Both the position numbers and the translations under genes were made by a program. Under the pieces are notes generated by a model. That model was not told the DNA's origin, made no database searches, and worked only from the letters and a program-made list of their open reading frames with translations. 64,000 nt of DNA, taken from the NCBI GenBank assembly GCA_013820875.1, contig JACDHS010000001.1, positions 23,154 to 87,153 on the forward strand. Reading direction: 5' to 3'. Below, one piece after another: positions 36,724-44,897 of this stretch. Each line of letters starts with the position of its first letter. Within the stretch, counting starts at the first letter, position 1. Source of the DNA: Verrucomicrobiota bacterium (GTDB taxonomy: Bacteria; Verrucomicrobiota; Verrucomicrobiia; Limisphaerales; JACDHS01).

Positions 36724-39700
36724 ATGAAGAAGCTAGCGCTCATTTTCAGCCTCGTTTGCACTGGACTCATTGTTTTCCAACTCATTCCTGACCGGCGGGA
36801 TGTCTTGTCTCCTTCCATTACCGCAATGCCGAGTGAGACGTCTTTAGGCCGCGCAGTTGCAGCGCCGAATCCAAACGCCATCAGAGCAACACTCAGTCAG
36901 CAGTTCGCGACCGCGATTACAGAAGATTCGGTTCCACGAGGGAATCCGCTCCTGGCGGAGAATGCCGCGTTGCCAGAACCTGTTCCAGAACCTGTCTTTA
37001 CCGAATTCCTTGAGTGGACTGAAAAGTTTATTGGAGCAGACGCTCACGGGCGCACGGCGCTGGAAGTCCAGGGAATTGCGCTCGCCGGGGAACGCCGCGA
37101 AGCCATGGCGGAAATGATCAAGCACGATCCGGAACGCGCGTTGCAATTGGCGGTATCGTTCGGCCTGCGAGGAAAGCTGCCGGCCTCCATCACCGGTTTT
37201 TTGGAACAACGCGTCAGCGGTTGCGGGACGATAGACACATGGGCTGCGGCGCACGAGGATGACGATCATTCATCGTGTGCGATACATCAGTTTATGACGT
37301 TGGATGAACGTGAATTTGAAGTGTTCACGTACGGGGGCAGGGTGGGGCATTCCCGGGAGAACGTTTCTGTTCACGGCATCGCTGTGGGTAAATTGCTCGC
37401 CATTCATGAAGATCCGGTGCGCGTGTTGGAACCGGACGAAGCGGCCCAGATCAAAGCCGTAAACAAACTTTGCGCTGTGGACGATTTTCCAACCGACTCG
37501 TTTGGAGAAGAAACGATTGTTGAAATTGCGGGGAAAATGGTTTCGCTCTGCAAGGTTGAGCATCTGCATGACTTTAACGGGCAACTGATTGAGGCGGAAA
37601 ACAAATTCACGCTCGCCTCTCAATGGACTGAGGGTGAAAAGAAAATCCTCTTTATTCGCGTCCGGTATCCGGATGATTCAACGACACCGGTTGGTCTCGG
37701 CACTTTGACCAACATGCTGAATAACTCCCGCCCATTTTATAGAAACACCTCGTACGGCCGGACCGGATTGGCGACTTTCACGGATGGTACACTGGCGACC
37801 TCCACTGTTTTGTTGATGCCGCAAAACAAGAATACCTACACCAGCCTTACTACGATTCTTAACCACGCCAAAAAAGCCGCGCACGATGCCGGTTACAATA
37901 CGAACAACTTTAATTTTCACGTGGTTTGCTCCGTCAAAACTCCGGTTACCTCCGTAAACGCAGTTGCAAGAGTTGGCAGTTCAGGAGTGCTGATGAACGG
38001 TTATTTTTCGTCCACTTCGGGTCTTCTCAACCATGAACTCGGTCACAACTACGGTGTCTATCATTCCAACTTCAAAACGTTGAATGATTACGGCGACATC
38101 TTCGACGTGATGGGCGGGGACGCAGGCGGTTGGGATTTAACGAGGCAACATTTCAACACCGAACACAAAGCGCGCCTTGACTGGATCAAAAGCAGCGAAC
38201 GAACAACTGTCACCGCAAGCGGACTTTACACCCTTTATCCGCACGACATCACCAATTCGCTTGGTAAAGGTCTGCTTGGTTTAAAGGTGCCGATCAATTC
38301 CAGCAAAAACTACTGGGTGGAATATCGTCGGCAATACGGTGACAACACATGGCTGCTGAATGGCGCGGGATTGCGCACCGGCTGGAATAACCTCGACTCG
38401 CGTGGAACCTATTTAATCGATACGACCCCCAATTCTGACAGTAACGCGAACCGCGAAAGAAGGGATTCACCGGTCGTGATTGGACGCACCTTTTCGGATA
38501 GCAGCGCTGGCATTCACGTTACCCCCGTGGGATTGGGCGGCACTTCGCCTCAATCGCTGATTGTGAGAGTGAACCTCGGCACTTTTTCCGGTAACAGGCC
38601 GCCAACCCTCTCGCTGAGTGGCCGCACCAGTGCAATGGTCGGTGAGGCGATCACACTTACTGCCAACGCCAATGATCTTGATGGCGACGAACTGGCCTAT
38701 TACTGGGACTTCAGCAACTCGCAGTTTGATTCGCAAAATGACCCCACCATCATCAGGAGTTGGGCATCGGCGGGAACCTACACCGTTCGCTGTTCCGTCA
38801 CCGATATGAAAGGCGGCGGCGCGACCAACACGACGACGATCACCATCACGACAACTCCTGTTCCGCCCAGCATTACGAGTCAACCGCAGAGTCAAACCAA
38901 TACCATTGGAGCGAATGTCACTTTCAATGTGAGTGCAACCGGCACCGCCCCGCTCAGCTACCAATGGCGCTTCAACACAACCAATCTGGTGGGCGCAACG
39001 CATTCGGCTTACACGCGGAACAACATTCAACTGAACGATGCCGGGAATTATTCGGTCATTGTCAGCAATGCCGCGGCAGCCGTTACCAGTGCTAATGCGC
39101 TACTCACTCTGGCGAGTTCGCCTGGAACGAATTATCCACCGTTGCTCGCGTCGATTGAGAATCGCACGGTTTATTCCGGCAGCACCCTGACTATTACCAA
39201 TGCTGCTTTCGATCCAAACCCGGCCGACACGTTGACTTTCAGTCTCGATCCTGGCGCGCCGCCAACGGCTTTTGTTCATCCGGTCAGCGGCATCTTCACA
39301 TGGACACCTTCGGATGCGGATGCGAACTCATCTCACCCCATCACAGTCCGCGTCACCGACAACGGCAGTCCGCCATTGAGCGGTGCATCGAGTTTTTCAG
39401 TGACAGTCTTGCCTGCCAATAAACCGCCTTTGTTAAATCCGATTGCAAATTGGACCCTCTACGCGGGTGGTTCAGTGACATTCACGAACTTTGCTTTCGA
39501 TGCGGATTCCAATGATACCCTGACATTCAGCCTGGATCCGGGAGCGCCACCGGGTGCGAGCCTGGATCCTGCGAGCGGTGTTTTCGTTTGGAACACGAGC
39601 GACAGCGATCCCAGTTCAACAAACGCCATTACTGTACGCGTGACGGATGATGGCGAACCGCCGTTGAGCGGCACGGCGAATTTCACCATCATCGTCCATG

Positions 39701-39936
39701 AAAAACCGAAGCTTGAAAATGTCTCGGCATCAGCGATTACGGTTATCCTGAATTGGAGCGCCATTCCGGACAAAATTTACCGGGTGCAATTTAAAAACAG
39801 TATGTCCGATGCAGTCTGGCAGACGCTGGGTTCGGACGTGGTGGCGAGTGGTTCAACAGCTTCAACTTCGGACGATACGGCGGGCAGTGTGCCGCAACGA
39901 TTTTATCGAATTTTGGTGGTGACCGATGGCAACTAA
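36724..39936 (+). CDS. Exported metzincin-type zinc metallopeptidase with PKD, Ig, He_PIG and QRFYR domains
   Basis: The protein is about 1070 residues from MKKLALIFSLVCTGLIVFQL (signal peptide or anchor); the track start at 36712 adds MRRR. A long N-terminal region of about 300 residues looks like a propeptide. The catalytic domain has NHELGHNYGVYHS, a full HExxHxxGxxH zinc site (codons near 38032-38064), with gametolysin-like (M11) surroundings (FDVMGGDAGGWD supplies the Met-turn). It is followed by PKD-like (YYWDFSNSQFDSQNDP), Ig-like (ITSQPQSQTNTIGANVTF), two He_PIG domains (LTFSLDPGAPP) and the C-terminal domain ending PQRFYRILVV. It is a secreted endopeptidase; the substrate is unknown. 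It lies downstream of palindrome copy 6. Confidence 0.85.
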   Translation: MKKLALIFSLVCTGLIVFQLIPDRRDVLSPSITAMPSETSLGRAVAAPNPNAIRATLSQQFATAITEDSVPRGNPLLAENAALPEPVPEPVFTEFLEWTEKFIGADAHGRTALEVQGIALAGERREAMAEMIKHDPERALQLAVSFGLRGKLPASITGFLEQRVSGCGTIDTWAAAHEDDDHSSCAIHQFMTLDEREFEVFTYGGRVGHSRENVSVHGIAVGKLLAIHEDPVRVLEPDEAAQIKAVNKLCAVDDFPTDSFGEETIVEIAGKMVSLCKVEHLHDFNGQLIEAENKFTLASQWTEGEKKILFIRVRYPDDSTTPVGLGTLTNMLNNSRPFYRNTSYGRTGLATFTDGTLATSTVLLMPQNKNTYTSLTTILNHAKKAAHDAGYNTNNFNFHVVCSVKTPVTSVNAVARVGSSGVLMNGYFSSTSGLLNHELGHNYGVYHSNFKTLNDYGDIFDVMGGDAGGWDLTRQHFNTEHKARLDWIKSSERTTVTASGLYTLYPHDITNSLGKGLLGLKVPINSSKNYWVEYRRQYGDNTWLLNGAGLRTGWNNLDSRGTYLIDTTPNSDSNANRERRDSPVVIGRTFSDSSAGIHVTPVGLGGTSPQSLIVRVNLGTFSGNRPPTLSLSGRTSAMVGEAITLTANANDLDGDELAYYWDFSNSQFDSQNDPTIIRSWASAGTYTVRCSVTDMKGGGATNTTTITITTTPVPPSITSQPQSQTNTIGANVTFNVSATGTAPLSYQWRFNTTNLVGATHSAYTRNNIQLNDAGNYSVIVSNAAAAVTSANALLTLASSPGTNYPPLLASIENRTVYSGSTLTITNAAFDPNPADTLTFSLDPGAPPTAFVHPVSGIFTWTPSDADANSSHPITVRVTDNGSPPLSGASSFSVTVLPANKPPLLNPIANWTLYAGGSVTFTNFAFDADSNDTLTFSLDPGAPPGASLDPASGVFVWNTSDSDPSSTNAITVRVTDDGEPPLSGTANFTIIVHEKPKLENVSASAITVILNWSAIPDKIYRVQFKNSMSDAVWQTLGSDVVASGSTASTSDDTAGSVPQRFYRILVVTDGN

Positions 39937-40023
39937 CGAAGTGCGAAGCGTTCCCAACTTGGTCAGGGTTTAAATTGGAGAATTTCACCCAACAAGCGGT
40001 TTATTGACCAAGCTGTTTTCCCT

Positions 40024-40066
40024 CGCAAATCTTTGGATTAGCGTTGATGAGCGCAGTTAAGCGGTT
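40024..40066 (-). repeat. Dispersed ~43-bp repeat, copy B (inverted)
   Basis: The plus strand reads CGCAAATCTTTGGATTAGCG and continues to AAGCGGTT. The reverse complement aligns with copies A and C. It overlaps the 3' end of the Fn3 protein gene by about 29 bases. Confidence 0.65.
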
Positions 40067-40997
40067 CAGGAACTGCCGAATAGGTTCCCGTCTTTATCCT
40101 GACTACCTCGCTCGGTCCACTTTCCCCGCCGTTATTCACCGCTGAAATCATGATTTCCAACGTCGCATCGCGTGGCAACTCTTCCAGGTTGAAATCCGGA
40201 TCGGCTGGACTGCCGACATAACGAAAATCTTCCTCCACCCCGACCACTTTCGCGCGCACCCGATAATATTCTGCACGCGGCGTTTTATCCCATTTCACCG
40301 CCGCAACCTCCTCACCGACCAACTCCGCTGTCACATTGGCCGGCGCGGCCGGACGTTGTTTCCGGCCCGGCATATTGAAACCAAAGGCCATCCAACGCGG
40401 ATCCAGCGGCGACAATTTCATCCCCATTTCATTGAGCAATAACCGGAGCGTCTGGCGCAATTGCAGCGCCTTCTTCTCCCGCACATTGAACAGCGATTTC
40501 AACACCGCTTCCTGTGCCAGCACCGCAGAACGTGCCGCGCCCAATCCGCTCGAAAGCGCTTTGGCGCGACTTGCCGTGATATTCAACACCGCGTTCTCAT
40601 GCGCCGGACGCAGCCCCAGGTAATGGGCAAAGGACAGCAGCAACGGCTGCAACTCCGGTGCGAGCGATGGCACCGTCAACGAATTCACAAAACCGGTCCC
40701 ATTCCATGCCTCGCCATACTTGTTACCCAGGTGCGGTTTCAACACATCCCGCGTCGTCATCGAAAATGCCCGCGCCTCCGCCACCGATGGACGCAGCACC
40801 TCCTTGCGCGAGGTCATCTCCAGTTTCCCCGCGTCATAATTTCCACAGGCCACCATCAGCTCCGCCAATTCATGCTCCACCAATTGCGCCGTCACATGCA
40901 GCAACCCGATAGACTCCGCATGATCTAAAAGCGCCTCGACCACCACGCTACTTGTGCTGATCAATCCCGACTTCGATTTGGGTAATGTATTCTTCAT
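40038..40997 (-). CDS. Protein of unknown function with C-terminal fibronectin type III-like domain
   Basis: This 319-residue protein has no signal peptide. The N-terminal ~200 residues are predicted mostly helical (VVVEALLDHAESIGLLHVTA) and I do not recognise them. The C-terminal ~90 residues look like one Fn3 domain (AELVGEEVAAVKWDKTPRAE, then SAVNNGGESGPSEVVRI). It lies alone on the minus strand inside the plus-strand giant-protein run. A strong 12-bp hairpin lies in its presumed 5' leader (41041-41071). Confidence 0.65.
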   Translation of the reverse strand: MKNTLPKSKSGLISTSSVVVEALLDHAESIGLLHVTAQLVEHELAELMVACGNYDAGKLEMTSRKEVLRPSVAEARAFSMTTRDVLKPHLGNKYGEAWNGTGFVNSLTVPSLAPELQPLLLSFAHYLGLRPAHENAVLNITASRAKALSSGLGAARSAVLAQEAVLKSLFNVREKKALQLRQTLRLLLNEMGMKLSPLDPRWMAFGFNMPGRKQRPAAPANVTAELVGEEVAAVKWDKTPRAEYYRVRAKVVGVEEDFRYVGSPADPDFNLEELPRDATLEIMISAVNNGGESGPSEVVRIKTGTYSAVPEPLNCAHQR

Positions 40998-41040
40998 AAA
41001 GTTCCGTTTTTCAATAATTCAACGAACCCCAGTATGACAT

Positions 41041-41071
41041 GGGGGGTACCGCAGAATTGGCGGTACCCCCC
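41041..41071 (-). promoter_or_regulatory. 12-bp GC-rich hairpin in the leader of the Fn3 protein gene
   Basis: GGGGGGTACCGC (41041-41052) and GCGGTACCCCCC (41060-41071) form a perfect stem with a 7-base loop. It lies 44 bases upstream of the ATG at 40997. It could be a leader RNA structure or a repeat; there is no T-run for a terminator in either direction. Confidence 0.5.
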
Positions 41072-41544
41072 TAAATAGTGTTTTGGTGTAAGTGGCTGAA
41101 AAAGAGCCACTTGCCCTGAAACAGGCAAAAAAAGTGAAAATATTTTCCAGAAAAGCGTGAAATTGGCCGCCTCACCGCTGCCCCGATCGTCTGTGGTTAA
41201 ACCATCTATTATCCAACCCTGTTTCCCGGAAATCGTAAGAGAAAAAGCCTTTCCCGAAGCCGATCACCTGGAGAACACCGCTTGAGAAACGTTTTCAGCG
41301 ACCATTCTCTCGGTAAACGCCCCTTCAAAAGATTTTTAGAACCACCGTTTACCGTGATGCAACGCCCCAAAACGGTTTTGCGAACCAGGTTCCCCGTTAA
41401 ACGCCCACCTCAAACTCTTGCCCGGACCCCTGCCCGGTAAATAACCGCTAACCTGCGCTAACCAACGCAAATCCAAAGATTCGCGCAGGCTATTCTTCCG
41501 GAAAACAGCGACGAACCTCATCAAATTCTCTATATCGTTCTGTA
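41072..41544. other. Intergenic region with one dispersed repeat
   Basis: There is no supportable gene. It contains dispersed repeat copy C (41443-41486). Words such as CGGTAAACGCCCC and TTTACCGTGATGCAACGCCCC recur within 41300-41410, suggesting degraded repeats. Confidence 0.55.
41443..41486 (+). repeat. Dispersed ~43-bp repeat, copy C
   Basis: AACCGCTAACCTGCGCTAAC is followed by CAACGCAAATCCAAAGATTC. It is near-identical to copy A and the inverse of copy B. Confidence 0.7.
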
Positions 41545-41565
41545 TCACTCGTTTGAGCGATAGGC
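41545..41565 (+). promoter_or_regulatory. Palindromic operator copy 7, upstream of the propeller-like protein
   Basis: TCACTCGTTTGAGCGATAG is followed by GC. TAAAGT starts at motif base 41 (41585-41590). The downstream ATG is at 41615. Confidence 0.7.
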
Positions 41566-41614
41566 TTGAGGTCTGCATTCGTTGTAAAGTTTGAATCGAC
41601 TTTGGGTCCGCCCC

Positions 41615-42745
41615 ATGAAGCAGAAACCGTTCAAAGGCCGTGAAATGCGGCAACGCGATTCATTCCGGAGTAGAATGATTACGGGTATTCTTCTGGTTGT
41701 GATTTCTGGAGTGATCGTCCTTAGCGTGAAGACTTTTTCATCGCGCTCTCCTGTTGAACGCGCTGAGTTTACAGAAGTGGAATTTTCGCAAGGCCGACCT
41801 GCCGTAACACCGCGGCCGACCCTGGGGAGGATAGGTAAAACTTCTGAGCTTCAGGCAGCGGTCCCTGCCAGTCCGCTGACTCCCACCTCGATGCATCTCA
41901 TCCGAAAAGTGTTGCTCGATAAGAAATGGAACAGCGACTCGGATGCACTGGGACAAACCGCCCCGCGCGCTGACGACGGTTCCGTGCGGGATGGATCCAT
42001 TGTCGGGCCTAATTCAGTCGCGTTCGCTGGCGATTCCATTTACGTGCTGGACAGCAGCCGTAATCGGTTGGCCGGGTATGACGTCACTGGCCGGATGATT
42101 TCTTCGGTTGCCTTGCCAGGAACTTCCTATGGTGACCTCGTAGTGGATCCGTCCGACTCATCTCTTTTCGTCATCGATCATCTTCACGACGCGATCTACA
42201 AAGTTCACGGAGGGGAAGTCAGTAAAATCGGTTCGGTTCCATTAAAGGAAAATATCAGCCTCGGGTTGAAATTTGGATACGACGCAGCTTCCAGCATTTT
42301 GTATGTCCACGATTACGAATTGGATGGCGACATTCCCCTGATGATCAATGGGCAGCCTGTGCCCATTGACGATCGCATCGCGCAGTCGCTGGCTCCTGTG
42401 AAAGGTGATTTCGAGGAGGAGGATAGACGTAACATTCTGTTGAAATTCAAAGATGGCCAGGAGTTGAAAATTGCCTTTGATCAACCGGTGCAATGTGTCG
42501 AGGAGATGGTGATGGACGGGCAGGGGATGGTCTGGGTTCTTTACACGCTGGAGGGGGATTTTCAAATGCGCCGTTTGGCGCGCGTTGATCCGGTCCGCAG
42601 AACCGTTGGGGTTGCTTCGCTGGATGTTTACTTCCTTTACGACTCTGTCCGGCACATGACTCCGAGCGGTAACGGCATTGTGGTGGTTGCGGGTGATCTC
42701 GAAAGAGGCCGCCTGCTGTCCTTCGAGTATGCAGGAACTTTTTAA
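41615..42745 (+). CDS. Membrane-anchored beta-propeller-like protein
   Basis: The protein is about 376 residues from ATG 41615. The track start at 41591 is a TTG overlapping the probable transcript start. It has one N-terminal hydrophobic segment (MITGILLVVISGVIVLSVKT) and then repeated blades of NHL/SMP-30 character (PNSVAFAGDSIYVLDSSRNR; YGDLVVDPSDSSLFVIDHLH; EEMVMDGQGMVWVLYTLEG). No catalytic residues can be named. Its stop is 4 bases before the start of the NlpC/P60-like gene, so the two form an operon under palindrome copy 7. A role in binding or positioning is possible but unproven. Confidence 0.7.
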   Translation: MKQKPFKGREMRQRDSFRSRMITGILLVVISGVIVLSVKTFSSRSPVERAEFTEVEFSQGRPAVTPRPTLGRIGKTSELQAAVPASPLTPTSMHLIRKVLLDKKWNSDSDALGQTAPRADDGSVRDGSIVGPNSVAFAGDSIYVLDSSRNRLAGYDVTGRMISSVALPGTSYGDLVVDPSDSSLFVIDHLHDAIYKVHGGEVSKIGSVPLKENISLGLKFGYDAASSILYVHDYELDGDIPLMINGQPVPIDDRIAQSLAPVKGDFEEEDRRNILLKFKDGQELKIAFDQPVQCVEEMVMDGQGMVWVLYTLEGDFQMRRLARVDPVRRTVGVASLDVYFLYDSVRHMTPSGNGIVVVAGDLERGRLLSFEYAGTF

Positions 42746-42749
42746 CAAG

Positions 42750-44822
42750 ATGTTGATCCACGCACAAAAAGTAATGCGGCCGTTGCAGCTTCTGATCGTA
42801 CTTTTGCTCTTGTTGTTGGTTGGAGTGAAGACCGTTAACGCGGGCTCCTTCTGCGCCGAGCCATGCGATAAGATCATTCTAAATACTCCTTATCCGGAAT
42901 ATGATCCAACCTGGTCAAAAGCAAACTGCAACGACTACTCCTTCTCCGGTCTGGGAGAGTATTATGGGCCGGATGTAGGACGGAATTACGGTTGGATCGA
43001 TAATGACAAGTTCGACACTTCTGTGGAGGGTGCTGACTGTTCCGCGTATGTCGGGCGTTGCCTGGCGCTTCCCGGTTTCATGCCTGAGAATCATCGCAAA
43101 GGCCACCAGGAGATCACGGCCTACATGTATAACAACGGTCTTCGCGATAAAAATGAGGTGAAGCGAACTCACCGGGTGCTGGCGACAGGGACCGTTTCAG
43201 AAGAGATGGACGGCGTTCAACAATGGGATTTCTTTGTGTGGAACTGGACCAGGAATCCGTGTGGAAAATCCTCCGACTTCGGAGGTCACACAGGGATTAT
43301 CAGAACGTTTTCAGGTTCGAATTGGAACACGCGCGAGGCGATGAATCCTACTGCTGGCATTGCTTCTACCACACGCAGCAGGCAATTGTTTATTGATCGC
43401 TGCACCCGCTTCTGGCGTCGTGATGACTGGGGCGATACCATCACCCCGCCCGCCATTGGCACTCAGCCTCGGAGTCGCGCGAATAACATTGGTGACAACG
43501 CGCATTTTTCCGTGAGCGCAACCGGAACGGACATCAGCTATCAATGGCGCAAGAATGGTGTGAACATCACCGGCGCGACCACTGCCCAGCTTGATTTCCT
43601 CATTGCCAGCGTATCCGACGCAGGCACCTATAGCATTGTGGTGAGCAATCTCTCTCAAAGCGTAACTTCCGCCAATGCCACGTTGACGATTCCATACGCG
43701 AGTTGGAGCAAATTGACTCAATGGAATTTCAACAGTGCGACACCCGATGGCAACGTATCCACGGGTACAACAAGTGCGTCTCATGGATCGGGCGTGTTCA
43801 GCACGGTCGGAGGTTTGACTTCTGTTTACAATGTTGGCTCGCCCGCCGATCCCGCTTCATGGGGAACCGACAACGCATCAAGGCGGTTTTCCGGCGGCTT
43901 TCCTTCATCCACAGGCGCCAACAAGAGCGCCGGATGGCTGATCAATGTCAGCACAGTTGCTTATACGAACATTGTAGTGACCTGGGAGCAGCGGCAGCAG
44001 GCGGGGGGCAGCAAATACAACCGGTTGCAATACACCACCAATGGCACGACATGGATCGATCACACGGTTCACACGATGACGGAGGACACCGTTCATGTTT
44101 ATCAATCCAGCAATCTGTCCGGAGTGGCCGGCGTCCATGACAACGCGAACTTCGGTGTTCGCGTCCTGACGGAATGGGAAAGCACGGCGATCGGGGCGGG
44201 CACGGCAGGCTTCGTAGGTACAACCGCCAGTTACTCAACTTCAGCGAATATGCTCTACGACATTGTGACAGTGATGGGAACACTCATTCCGCCGCCACCG
44301 CCTCCGGCTAATCGCCCGCCGATGATGGGGCCAGTCAGCAGTCGTTCGATTCATGCGGGCGATACCATTACTTTGACCTGCGTGGCTTATGATTTCGATG
44401 CTGATGACACGTTGACCTACAGCCTCGATTCGGGAGCGCCTCCCGCAGCCAGCATCGATCCAGCCACCGGCTTTTTTGTTTGGGCAACCGGTGACGGCGA
44501 CGCCAATACAACAAACGCAATCACAGTGCGGGTCACTGATGATGGAGAACCGCCGTTGAGTGGCACCGCGACTTTCAGCGTCGTCGTTCACGGAAAACCA
44601 AAGCTCGAAAATGTATCAGTCTCGGCAAACGCCATCACTCTGAATTGGAATGCCATTTCCAATAAAACTTACCGTGTGGAATTCAAAAACAGTTTGTCAG
44701 ATGCAACCTGGCAAGCGCTCGGCCCGGACATGCTGGCGAATGATTCAGCGGTTTCGGTATCTGACGACACGATCGGCAGTATGCCGCAAAGATATTATCG
44801 CCTTGTGGCGGTTGAAGACTGA
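42750..44822 (+). CDS. Exported NlpC/P60-like cysteine hydrolase with Ig, shared module, He_PIG and QRFYR domains
   Basis: The protein is 690 residues from MLIHAQKVMRPLQLLIVLLL (signal peptide). The N-terminal domain has GADCSAYVGRCLALPGF (candidate catalytic Cys) and DFGGHTGIIRTF (candidate His), matching the order and spacing of NlpC/P60- or CHAP-like peptidoglycan peptidases; this assignment is by pattern only. An Ig-like domain follows (IGTQPRSRANNIGDNAHFSV), then the ~190-residue module (LTQWNFNSATPDGN to DIVTVMGT), one He_PIG domain and the C-terminal domain ending MPQRYYRLVAVED. The Ig plus module pair is also found in the proteins at 14072 and 18081. It lies 4 bases after the propeller-like gene. 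Confidence 0.75.
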   Translation: MLIHAQKVMRPLQLLIVLLLLLLVGVKTVNAGSFCAEPCDKIILNTPYPEYDPTWSKANCNDYSFSGLGEYYGPDVGRNYGWIDNDKFDTSVEGADCSAYVGRCLALPGFMPENHRKGHQEITAYMYNNGLRDKNEVKRTHRVLATGTVSEEMDGVQQWDFFVWNWTRNPCGKSSDFGGHTGIIRTFSGSNWNTREAMNPTAGIASTTRSRQLFIDRCTRFWRRDDWGDTITPPAIGTQPRSRANNIGDNAHFSVSATGTDISYQWRKNGVNITGATTAQLDFLIASVSDAGTYSIVVSNLSQSVTSANATLTIPYASWSKLTQWNFNSATPDGNVSTGTTSASHGSGVFSTVGGLTSVYNVGSPADPASWGTDNASRRFSGGFPSSTGANKSAGWLINVSTVAYTNIVVTWEQRQQAGGSKYNRLQYTTNGTTWIDHTVHTMTEDTVHVYQSSNLSGVAGVHDNANFGVRVLTEWESTAIGAGTAGFVGTTASYSTSANMLYDIVTVMGTLIPPPPPPANRPPMMGPVSSRSIHAGDTITLTCVAYDFDADDTLTYSLDSGAPPAASIDPATGFFVWATGDGDANTTNAITVRVTDDGEPPLSGTATFSVVVHGKPKLENVSVSANAITLNWNAISNKTYRVEFKNSLSDATWQALGPDMLANDSAVSVSDDTIGSMPQRYYRLVAVED

Positions 44823-44897
44823 AGTTTCTCGCTGATATCTCTCAAAATGAATAGAATCCACCGCATCGCTTCTGTGTTTCCGCAGCAAAAACAACTT

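Noticed and set aside
44840-44870. Degenerate palindrome (TATCTCTCAAAATGAATAG) before the sulfatase
   Set aside because: The arms do not pair and the GAG half is lost; probably chance similarity.
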